A DNA stretch of 39,252 nucleotides, from the NCBI GenBank assembly GCA_964540815.1, contig CAZIOH010000062.1:1-39252 (forward strand), in the 5' to 3' direction. Positions 30,749-39,252 of the stretch are shown piece by piece. The translations under genes and the position numbers were made by a program. The notes under the pieces were generated by a model. It saw only the letters and a program-made list of their open reading frames with translations. It had not been told where the DNA came from and made no database searches. The stretch's first letter is position 1; the number at the start of each line of letters is the position of its first letter. The stretch comes from CAZIOH01 sp964540815 (lineage in GTDB: Bacteria; Myxococcota_A; Polyangia; Fen-1088).

Positions 30749-31874
30749 AGCTCGCCTCCAACCGCTCCATCTCGGCGCCGAGCAGGCGCAGGGCCGGCTT
30801 GTCCCCGAACACCGCCTCGAGCGCGTCCAGGATCGCGCCGAGCTCGGCCCGCAGATCGCTCCGTCGGTGCAGGCCCGCGCACAGCAACAGATCCTCGGCC
30901 AGCGACCCCATGTCCGCCTCGAGCGCCGCGCCGGCGCCTTCGATCGATGTCGGTTGCGTGGTGGCAGCCGCCGCGCACGCCCGCTGGAGCTCCTGCGCGC
31001 GCCGCTCGAGCGCCGCGAAGTCGGGCGCATCGAGCGCCTCGGCGGCCCAGGCCCACGGCCAGGTGACCCGGCCCGCGCGCAGGTCCTCGAAGCGCTTGCC
31101 GGGCGCGTGCCGCGAGGTCAGGTTGCCGAGATCGTCGAGCTTCTGCAACACCACCCCGAGCCGTCCGCCGAAGCGCTCCGCCGCCCGCTCCTGCTCGGGG
31201 CTCGCCCCCGCCGCCACGGCCCCGGCGTACGCCGCCAGCGACATGAGCGCGCCGGTCTTGAGCACGGAGATCTCCGCCGCCGCATCGAGCAGGGTCTCCT
31301 TCGGGACGACCCCCACCTGAAGACCGATGTCGAGCGCCTGCCCGCGGTGACAGTCGAGCATGGTGCGGTTGGCGCGCCGGAGCAGCGCCCGCGCCGCCCC
31401 CGCCGGTAGAGGCAGGTCCGCCAGCAGCTCGAGCGCCCAGAAGTACATGTAATTCCCGGCGTTGAGGGCCCGCGGCGTTCCGTGGACGCGGTGGATGCAC
31501 GGACCACCCCGGCGCTCGTGCGAGTCGTCCGCGATGTCGTCGACGATCAGCGAGCCCGCGTGAAGAATCTCGAGCGCCGCCGGCAACTCGGGCGGAGGGG
31601 TCCCGTCCTCGTTCACCAGCGCGAAGCAGGCCCGGACCAGGTTGGCCCGGAAGCTCTTGCCAGGCCGGCCGAGGATGTCGCGAATCGGATCGAGCAGGAC
31701 CTCGTTCCACACGCGCGCGCCGAGCGCCGAGGTCCGCCACTCGGCCCCCCAGGTCCGGTCGGCGTCGACCCAGGCATCGAGGCGCGCCTCCCCGGACGTG
31801 GTCGAGCGGTCCCGCTCGGTCCAGGCGGAGATGCGGCGCCGACGGGGGAACGCATTGCCTGCGGTTGCACTCAT
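30741..31874 (-). CDS. crtE: Geranylgeranyl diphosphate synthase-like prenyltransferase
   Basis: A 377-residue trans-isoprenyl diphosphate synthase expected to make the C20 precursor for CrtB. The first Asp-rich motif is intact (SLIVDDIADDS, D112-D116). The GQALDIGLQ region (178-186) fits the family. The second Asp-rich motif, normally DDxxD after GxxxQxxDD, reads LQKLDDLGN (residues 244-251): the last Asp is Asn. Activity may still be possible, but this is unusual. The protein is longer than typical GGPP synthases by an N-terminal extension. The ATG overlaps the crtY stop (ATGA). Confidence 0.9.
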   Translation of the reverse strand: MSATAGNAFPRRRRISAWTERDRSTTSGEARLDAWVDADRTWGAEWRTSALGARVWNEVLLDPIRDILGRPGKSFRANLVRACFALVNEDGTPPPELPAALEILHAGSLIVDDIADDSHERRGGPCIHRVHGTPRALNAGNYMYFWALELLADLPLPAGAARALLRRANRTMLDCHRGQALDIGLQVGVVPKETLLDAAAEISVLKTGALMSLAAYAGAVAAGASPEQERAAERFGGRLGVVLQKLDDLGNLTSRHAPGKRFEDLRAGRVTWPWAWAAEALDAPDFAALERRAQELQRACAAAATTQPTSIEGAGAALEADMGSLAEDLLLCAGLHRRSDLRAELGAILDALEAVFGDKPALRLLGAEMERLEASYG

Positions 31875-33277
31875 GTGGCCTCCTTGAGGATGTCGTCTCC
31901 TGGCCCAGGGGGTGCCAGGTCGCGCGGGTCAGACCGAGCCGTTGCCCCGGTCTCGAGGGTGTCGGGATGCCGGGCGGAGGCGGGCAGCAGGCTGCGCCAC
32001 CGGAAGCCCGGTGGCGGACGGCCCACCAGCATGCGCGCCCGGTCTCCGAGCGTGGTGCGGGCGGCATAGAAGCGAGCGATCGTCGCGGCCGGGAGCCCGT
32101 AGAACCGGGCGAAGATGCGCCAGCGCGACGCCGGCGCGACCCCGGCGAACATCAGGCGGTTGAGGAGCGCGAAGTAGCGATTCTGGGCGTGCATCCGCTC
32201 GCGGATCGGGCGCAGCGCGGCCTCCGGATCGGCTCCGGCCTTGCCCGTGGCGAGGGCCACCGCGGTGGCGGCCGCGATGGGCAGCGAATAGCCCGTCCCC
32301 GCGTGAAACAAACCGCCCGCGTACCCGATCGCCAGCCCGGCGCGTGGGGGGCCGGACCGAGGTGTCGCCGCGGGGGAAGGCGTCGGGTTGTTCGAGGGCA
32401 TGGGCAAGACCCCCGACTCCTCGCGGTGGACCTGCGCGATGCGGAGCCCGCGCGCGCGCAAGTAGGCGTCGATGGCCAGCCGCCGCCCGTGGAGATCGAG
32501 GTCCGGCCCGTCGGAGAACGAGGTGTCCTCGAAGAGGACGCGACCGGTGTCGCCGAGCGGCAGCACGTACATGAACCGGAACCCGTCCCCGTCTTGAGGC
32601 ACGGTGGCATCCATCACGAGAGGGGTGGGCTCGGTGTGGGCGGCGCTCCGCCCGGCCAGGGTCACTTCGCGCCCGAGGAATTTCTGGTAGCCCGAGCCGC
32701 TGGCTGGCGCATCCCCGTCACCCGACGCGCCGCCGGAGCGGCCGCCCCGCGCGTCGAGCACCAGGCGCGCATCGAGGCGCCGACCATCGGCCAGGGCGAT
32801 CGTGGCGTGCCCGGGGTGCGGCGCCACGCCGATCACGCGGGCCGAGACCAGAGCCCCGCGAACCGCAGGCGCAACGAAGGACGAGTCCATGGCCTCACGC
32901 AGCCGCGCCGCGGTCAAGCAGACGTACGGGATCTGCAAGCTGCGCTCGAAGTCGGGGAAGCGAACCCGATGGGCCGACCAGCGATGGGCGACGAGCCCCG
33001 AGAGCAGCGCGGCTGCCCCCGCGCCGTGTGGCTCGTCGCGTGTGCCGGGCGGATGGGCGCGTCGGGCGTCGGCCGCCCCCGGGATCCGCCCATCGAGATC
33101 GCTTGTGAAGCAGCACCAGGTGTGGTTCCCGCCGAGCTCGGCGGCCTCTTCGATGAGCACGACGCGGGCCTCTGGTCTGTGCCGGGCGTAGGCGAGCGCC
33201 GTCAGACAACCCGCCAGACCTCCGCCCAATATCGCGACGTCCGCGACGTCCGCGACCTCGCTCGCCGCGCTCGTCAT
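31871..33277 (-). CDS. crtY: Lycopene beta-cyclase (CrtY type)
   Basis: A 468-residue flavoprotein of the bacterial CrtY family, closing lycopene ends into beta-ionone rings. Seen motifs: dinucleotide-binding ILGGGLAGCLTAL (16-28), the family phrase GNHTWCCF (50-57, compare GNHTWSF), VLFEDTSFSD, and GLFHAGTGYSLPIA near the C-terminus. This suggests a beta- or gamma-carotene type end product. The ATG at 33277 overlaps the stop of the upstream TPR gene (ATGA). The open frame extends upstream only as a shadow. A short Pro/Ser insert (around PSNNPTPSPAATPRSGPP) lies before the C-terminal part. Confidence 0.93.
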   Translation of the reverse strand: MTSAASEVADVADVAILGGGLAGCLTALAYARHRPEARVVLIEEAAELGGNHTWCCFTSDLDGRIPGAADARRAHPPGTRDEPHGAGAAALLSGLVAHRWSAHRVRFPDFERSLQIPYVCLTAARLREAMDSSFVAPAVRGALVSARVIGVAPHPGHATIALADGRRLDARLVLDARGGRSGGASGDGDAPASGSGYQKFLGREVTLAGRSAAHTEPTPLVMDATVPQDGDGFRFMYVLPLGDTGRVLFEDTSFSDGPDLDLHGRRLAIDAYLRARGLRIAQVHREESGVLPMPSNNPTPSPAATPRSGPPRAGLAIGYAGGLFHAGTGYSLPIAAATAVALATGKAGADPEAALRPIRERMHAQNRYFALLNRLMFAGVAPASRWRIFARFYGLPAATIARFYAARTTLGDRARMLVGRPPPGFRWRSLLPASARHPDTLETGATARSDPRDLAPPGPGDDILKEAT

Positions 33278-34041
33278 CGCCTCCCTTTCGGGGCCGTGCC
33301 GCTGGCCCCGGGCTCGGCCTTCCCGGTCCCGCGCGAACGGGCGAGGATGCCGGTCACGATGGCGCGCCACTCGGCGGCATCCGGACCGAGCTCGCCATCG
33401 GAGGGGGCAGCCTCCATGCGAACGCGACACAGCTCGGCCAGGCGACGCGCGCGCTCGACGTCTCCCTGACGCCCGAAGAAGTCGGCCGCGAAGGCCAGAT
33501 TTCCCGGGAAGTCGGGGTCGAGCTCGAGCGCCGATTCCAGCCACTGCCGGGCCCGCGCGACGGAGCCGAGAGAGATGAGCGGCGGGGCCTTGTCGTAGAG
33601 GCGCCCGAGCACGCGGGCGGCTCCAGCGTGCTGGTAGCGCGGATCGGCCGCGTGACATCGTTGCAGCAAGCGCTCCATCTCGGGCAACACCGGGAGCGCC
33701 TGGAGACGCCCGCGCTCGAGCGCCTCGGCTCCGAGATTGACCGCGAGCCAGAACAGCGCCTCGGGGTCACCAGATGCGGAACCGGCATCGGACACGAGCC
33801 GCGCCCGAGCGATCGCGATGCCCTCGAGGAAGTGAGCTCGACGCTGCGCCGACCGCCCGGCCGCGCGACCGCGGCGGTAGCACGCCTCGGAAGTTCCCTC
33901 AGCCGCCGCAGACATCGCAGCAGCCGCGGGCATCGCCCGCATTCCGAGGAACGAGCCCACAGCACGAACCGCCGATGCCATCGCCAACCTTTCCCAAGCC
34001 CTCGCGTCCGAGCGGCTCGGACTCTGGTCTGGGTTCAGCAT
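33274..34041 (-). CDS. TatT-like TPR protein in crt operon
   Basis: A helical repeat protein of about 255 residues resembling the TatT (Tp0956) component associated with some TRAP transporters. The recognised pattern is ALFWLAVNLG, ERLLQRCHAADPRYQHAGAA, RVLGRLYDKAPPLISLGS, ARQWLESALELDPDFPGN. These are paired TPR helices forming a ligand pocket in TatT. The start is unsure: ATG 34041 or ATG 33981, the latter giving a signal-like N-terminus (MASAVRAVGSFLGMRAMPAAAAM) with AGG upstream. No TRAP transporter genes are near. Its overlap with crtY suggests a role in carotenoid handling or the envelope, which is inference. Confidence 0.75.
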   Translation of the reverse strand: MLNPDQSPSRSDARAWERLAMASAVRAVGSFLGMRAMPAAAAMSAAAEGTSEACYRRGRAAGRSAQRRAHFLEGIAIARARLVSDAGSASGDPEALFWLAVNLGAEALERGRLQALPVLPEMERLLQRCHAADPRYQHAGAARVLGRLYDKAPPLISLGSVARARQWLESALELDPDFPGNLAFAADFFGRQGDVERARRLAELCRVRMEAAPSDGELGPDAAEWRAIVTGILARSRGTGKAEPGASGTAPKGRR

Positions 34042-34070
34042 ATACCGTGCCGGTCATGTGGGCACGCGGA

Positions 34071-34799
34071 CTATACGGCTCCCGGCATCGCCGCCATCTC
34101 CATCCCACCGCCCACGAGCTCCCGCAAACGGGTCCTGGCCCGCGAGAGCCGCGCCCGTATCGCGTTCGACGTGACGGGATTCTCGGGTCGCTCGGACGCC
34201 GGATCGCGACCGTGGCTGCTGGACGGGGCATCGTCCGATCCGGCGGCAGCGCGCCACTCGTCGCGAAGGAACGCCTCGACGGTCTTCCGAGAGCGGACCG
34301 GCAGGCAAGCGATGGCCGCGCGCAGGCGCTCGCGCTGCTCGAGCTCCGCCACCAGATCCTCCGGCGAAGGCCCGATGTCGCGCAGCTCGGAAGAGGCACC
34401 TGCCCCGGCCAGGGAGCCGCGATCGCCGTCGTCTCCGTGGGCGGGCGCGCCCCGGCCGAGGTCGGACCCGAGCCGGACGGTGCGCCGGGTCCACACCGCC
34501 GTGCGACGACGCCCCATCAAGGCCGAGTTCACGAAGATCCGATGCAACCAGGTCGAGACCAAGGAATCGGAGCGAAACCGATCCGCGTGGGCGAGCGCCT
34601 GAACCACGGCGTCCTGGAAGGCGTCCTCGGCGTCGGGGCCCGACTCGGCGATCCGGCGGGTCACGCTCTGCAGACGGGCGCGGATCCGTCGATCCTCGAG
34701 GGCAGACCAGACCGGATTGGCGGAGCCGGACGGTGACGGCAGCGACGAAGCGGGCCTCGGGTCGAGCCGGCTGGCTCGGGCGTGAGATGCGACGGTCAT
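34071..34799 (-). CDS. Second ECF-type sigma factor, heads the crt operon
   Basis: A 242-residue sigma-70 family factor. Region 2 (about 36-100) reads DAEDAFQDAVVQALAHADRF then STWLHRIFVNSALMGRRR. Region 4 (about 155-230) reads LRAAIACLPVRSRKTVEAFL then NAIRARLSRARTRLREL. A Ser/Asp/Pro-rich insert of about 20 residues (186-208) lies inside the region 4 helix-turn-helix, which is odd and may alter -35 recognition. No anti-sigma gene is adjacent. The ATG at 34799 lies 11 nt past a GTAACC-N15-CGTT motif shared with the first ECF gene and photolyase. It is probably transcribed by the first sigma factor and may amplify or extend the response. Confidence 0.83.
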   Translation of the reverse strand: MTVASHARASRLDPRPASSLPSPSGSANPVWSALEDRRIRARLQSVTRRIAESGPDAEDAFQDAVVQALAHADRFRSDSLVSTWLHRIFVNSALMGRRRTAVWTRRTVRLGSDLGRGAPAHGDDGDRGSLAGAGASSELRDIGPSPEDLVAELEQRERLRAAIACLPVRSRKTVEAFLRDEWRAAAGSDDAPSSSHGRDPASERPENPVTSNAIRARLSRARTRLRELVGGGMEMAAMPGAV

Positions 34800-34810
34800 G
34801 ATGAGAACTG

Positions 34811-34835
34811 AACGCACGATGGATGTTCGGGTTAC
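34811..34835 (-). promoter_or_regulatory. ECF-type promoter motif of sigma-crt operon
   Basis: On the minus strand GTAACC (34835-34830), 15 nt, CGTT (34814-34811). The ATG of the sigma gene follows after 11 nt, the same distance as at 24535/24547. All crt genes downstream overlap or nearly touch, so this could drive a transcript of almost 9 kb. Confidence 0.65.
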
Positions 34836-35069
34836 AAGCGCCGTACCTCGCTCGACTCCCGTGCTTTCCAAGCGAAATGACGCTCGCGCTCAATTCCCTC
34901 GCGCGTCCGCCGATAGCAAGACCCGGCGGCGCGCCGAGGACCGAGTCAACGAAGAGACAGCCGAAGACCTAGCGACGAACATGACGACCCCCACGACGAC
35001 CCATTGACGAATATCGACCGGATATCGACGAACGAAGAGCCGGCGCGACCTCGCGAAGCGGCCCGAATC
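34836..35069. other. Divergent intergenic region with ATATCGAC repeat
   Basis: Part of the 416-bp gap between the sigma gene (minus) and the TolQ gene (plus). No convincing gene is seen. ATATCGAC occurs twice in direct orientation (35011-35018 and 35022-35029), 11 nt apart, that is one helix turn, about 40 nt upstream of the putative tolQ -35. It could be a protein-binding site. Confidence 0.35.
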
Positions 35070-35097
35070 TTGACACCACGGGACGCGTCGATAACAT
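35070..35097 (+). promoter_or_regulatory. Candidate sigma70 promoter of tolQ-tolR-tolR operon
   Basis: TTGACA (35070-35075), 16 nt, TAACAT (35092-35097), in a locally AT-richer stretch. The -35 is a perfect consensus. A second AT-rich box (TATATA, 35141-35146) lies closer to the gene but lacks a good -35. Confidence 0.5.
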
Positions 35098-35215
35098 ACG
35101 GGGCCCAAGGCCAGACTCGAAGTTCCGTAAGTGTTCTCAGTATATATCCCACAATCAGACCTTAGAACGAACCCACACACGAGGCAGCGGCGCCAGGCGC
35201 ACGCGGAGGCACGAG

Positions 35216-35854
35216 ATGCAAGGACTTGCCCAGTTCCTAGAGCAAGGTGGCACGTTGATGTACGTGAACCTGGTCGTGTCCATGATCACCCTTGCGATGA
35301 TCGTGGACCGGGCCATCTTCTTTCTCGGCAAGGGCTCGGTCAACGCCCGGGCCTTCCTGGAGCAAATCCGCAAGCTGGTCCTGGCGAACAACATCGATCG
35401 GGCGGTCAAGCTCTGCTCGGCCACCGAGGCGCCGGTGGCGCAGGTGGCGCGGGCCGGGCTGCAGCGGACCCACCGCGGTGAAATCGCGGTCGCGCAGGCC
35501 ATCGAGGAGACCCTGGTGGACGTGACGCCGCTCTTGAAGAAGCGGGTCCAGATCCTGTGGTCGATCGCCAACATCGCCACCCTGGTCGGGCTGCTCGGAA
35601 CCGTCGTCGGTCTGATCCGAGCCTTCGGCGCCGTCTCTGCGGCCAAGCCGGAGGAGCGGTCGGCCCTGCTGGCGAAGGGCATCTCCGAGGCCCTCAACAA
35701 CACCGCCATGGGGCTCGGAATCGCGGTGACCTGCATCATCGCCCACGCCATCCTCTCGTCCGCCTCGAAGAAGCAGGTCAGCGACCTAGAGACCTTCGCC
35801 CTCAAGCTCGAGAATCTGCTGGCCGAGTCCGCGCAGGGCACCGCCAAGGGGTGA
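35216..35854 (+). CDS. TolQ/ExbB/MotA-family proton channel protein
   Basis: A 212-residue inner-membrane protein of the TolQ/ExbB family with three helices: N-terminal (about 13-36, TLMYVNLVVSMITLAMIV), then two in the conserved core (about 117-140, SIANIATLVGLLGTVVGLI, and 160-182, NNTAMGLGIAVTCIIAH). These form the pore that, with ExbD/TolR proteins, turns proton flow into mechanical work at the envelope. GGAGG 6 nt before the ATG supports the start. Two ExbD/TolR genes follow. The 1+2 composition matches Myxococcus AglR-AglQ-AglS, the gliding motor, but it could equally energise outer-membrane transport or stability. Confidence 0.92.
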   Translation: MQGLAQFLEQGGTLMYVNLVVSMITLAMIVDRAIFFLGKGSVNARAFLEQIRKLVLANNIDRAVKLCSATEAPVAQVARAGLQRTHRGEIAVAQAIEETLVDVTPLLKKRVQILWSIANIATLVGLLGTVVGLIRAFGAVSAAKPEERSALLAKGISEALNNTAMGLGIAVTCIIAHAILSSASKKQVSDLETFALKLENLLAESAQGTAKG

Positions 35855-35960
35855 AGCCCGTTCCCTTGCCTTCCCCGAGATCGAGCTTCCCACCTCCGAG
35901 CGACACGCTGCCACCCCGCCTCCACCACCCCGCACTCCGGAACACGCGAGAGGGACGACG

Positions 35961-36488
35961 ATGACCAGATCCCAAGTCCGCGCGGCCATGCGCCGGATGC
36001 GAGACCACAACGAGGAGATCGAGGAAGAGACGGGCGAGATCAACCTCGTCCCGTACATGGACATCGTCACCAACATCATCATCTTCCTGCTGGCGTCGGT
36101 GGTGAACCAGGTCCCGCTCGGCAACGTGAACGTCAGCGTCCCCACCCTGGCCTCGGGCCCGGGCGCTGCCACCGACGACCAGCCCGAGAAGCCTCCGCTC
36201 AACCTGACCGTCAGCGTGGGCGGCTCAGGCTTCACCATCGCCGCCTCGGGCGGAGTCTTGCCGGTGATCCCCAAGCTGCCAACCGGACAGTACGACTACA
36301 AGACGCTCACCGTCCGCCTGCTCGAGATCAAGTCGGCGCCCGGTAACGCCGACGAGACCAAGGTCAACTTCAATGCGGACTCGACCACCTCGTACGACGT
36401 GGTGGTCGCCACCCTCGATGCCATGCGCCAGGACGAGGCGGGCAAGATCCTCTTCCCGGACGTGGCCTTCTCAGCGGGGATACTCTGA
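35961..36488 (+). CDS. ExbD/TolR-family protein, first copy
   Basis: A 175-residue bitopic membrane protein. After a charged cytoplasmic start (HNEEIEEETGE), the transmembrane segment INLVPYMDIVTNIIIFLLAS carries the key proton-carrying Asp in the family position (PYMD). The periplasmic domain follows a Pro/Ala-rich linker and ends in a TolR-like fold (YDVVVATLDAMRQDEAGKILFPDVAF). Its stop overlaps the next ATG by one base (TGATG). It should complex with the TolQ-like channel. Confidence 0.92.
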   Translation: MTRSQVRAAMRRMRDHNEEIEEETGEINLVPYMDIVTNIIIFLLASVVNQVPLGNVNVSVPTLASGPGAATDDQPEKPPLNLTVSVGGSGFTIAASGGVLPVIPKLPTGQYDYKTLTVRLLEIKSAPGNADETKVNFNADSTTSYDVVVATLDAMRQDEAGKILFPDVAFSAGIL

Positions 36489-37036
36489 TGGATCAGCAGA
36501 TGTCCCGCCTGGCCGGGAAGAAGGCCATCCGCTCGTACGCCCGGAAGCTGGCCGAGCCGGACGTCATCAAGGATCTGAACATCACCCCGATGATGGACAT
36601 GATGACCATCATCCTGGTCTTCCTGCTCAAGACCTTCTCGAGCAGCACGTCCACCATCAGCTTCGATGCGAACCTGCAGGTGCCGACCTCGACCACCCAG
36701 CTTCGGACCAAGGAGGCCATCTCGGTGACGGTGACCAAGAAGGTCATCCTGGTGGAAGGCGACGGGATCGCCCCCATCACCGCGGGCAAGGTCGATCCGG
36801 CGGTGAAACGCGACGGCGAAAATGGTTACTACATCACCCCACTCGTGGACGTGCTCGAGAAGCACGCCCGCAAGGAAAAGAAGGTCGCCGAGCTGACCGG
36901 CGTGCCCTGGGAGGCCCAGCTCATGCTGGTCGCCGACCAGTCCACGCCCTATCGCCTGCTCACCGAGGTCCTCTATTCCTGTGGGCAGGCTGGTTACGCG
37001 AACTACCGCCTGCTGGTCCTGAAATCCAAGGACTGA
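36488..37036 (+). CDS. ExbD/TolR-family protein, second copy
   Basis: A 182-residue paralogue of the preceding protein. The membrane helix LNITPMMDMMTIILVFLLKT keeps the essential Asp (PMMD). The periplasmic region is distinct, with SVTVTKKVILVEGD and a C-terminal ExbD domain (AQLMLVADQSTPYRLLTEVL, YANYRLLVL). The low similarity between the two copies outside the helix suggests a heteromeric TolR pair. It is translationally coupled to the first copy. Confidence 0.92.
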   Translation: MDQQMSRLAGKKAIRSYARKLAEPDVIKDLNITPMMDMMTIILVFLLKTFSSSTSTISFDANLQVPTSTTQLRTKEAISVTVTKKVILVEGDGIAPITAGKVDPAVKRDGENGYYITPLVDVLEKHARKEKKVAELTGVPWEAQLMLVADQSTPYRLLTEVLYSCGQAGYANYRLLVLKSKD

Positions 37037-37194
37037 GACGGACCCTGAAAGCCGGCCCGCCGGGCCGCGGACCGCGATCTCTTGACGCGGGTGCCATCGA
37101 GACCGAACGTGCTACCATGGCGGCGCTCCGCTTGGATTGACTTCGTCCGCCAGACGAGCCCTTCGAGACCTTCGCACCCCACTGGAGATCGTTC

Positions 37195-39252
<2,058 letters not shown>

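Noticed and set aside
34890..35180. Small minus-strand open frames (68-96 residues) upstream of tolQ
   Set aside because: They lie in the AT-richer intergenic region across the putative tolQ promoter, have no domain and no convincing ribosome site.

Overview
The window is very GC-rich, with long spurious open frames antisense to most genes. It looks like chromosome of a Myxococcota/deltaproteobacterial (Polyangia-type) organism. The reasons are Gly/Ser-rich cysteine-containing lipoproteins, several ECF sigma factors, an NrsF/CarR-type membrane anti-sigma, a carotenoid operon, a TolQ-TolR-TolR motor operon and a response regulator with a long Pro/Ala linker. No rRNA, tRNA, CRISPR array, transposase or phage gene was seen.

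Left part (1-16 kb): mostly single genes. They are elongation factor G (minus), a small one-helix membrane protein (minus), a CDP-alcohol phosphatidyltransferase with a degenerate nucleotidyltransferase-like N-terminal half (plus), a membrane CheA-like histidine kinase with its own HPt domain (minus), three minus-strand envelope proteins (two lipoproteins and a TPR/beta-barrel protein), a small conserved-looking protein and a CX4CH lipoprotein (plus), valyl-tRNA synthetase (minus) and a response regulator (minus).

Middle part (16-22.7 kb): an envelope and signalling cluster, all on plus. It holds a small outer-membrane barrel, an exported protein, an ECF sigma factor translationally coupled to a one-helix TPR membrane protein, and two lipoproteins (WD40-like and von Willebrand A). 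The two lipoproteins share a duplicated 5' module of leader, signal peptide and lipobox but have unrelated bodies.

Right-centre (22.8-34.8 kb): the most interesting region, a probable light or photo-oxidative-stress locus. Plus strand: a class I photolyase, then an ECF sigma factor overlapping an NrsF-type six-helix anti-sigma. Minus strand, converging on it: a tightly overlapped operon of a second ECF sigma factor, a TatT-like TPR protein, crtY, crtE, crtI, crtB, an unknown His-rich membrane protein and a glycosyltransferase. The photolyase, the ECF/NrsF pair and the crt operon each start 8-11 nt downstream of the same promoter-like motif, GTAACC-N15/16-CGTT. This suggests one regulon controlled by the ECF/NrsF pair, similar in logic to Myxococcus CarQ/CarR but with DNA repair joined to it and a second sigma factor heading the pigment operon.

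Right end (35.2-39.25 kb): a TolQ/ExbB gene with two different ExbD/TolR genes (a proton-driven envelope motor), then a divergent membrane pyrophosphatase (hppA) cut by the window end. All assignments come from reading motifs by eye; no database search was run.
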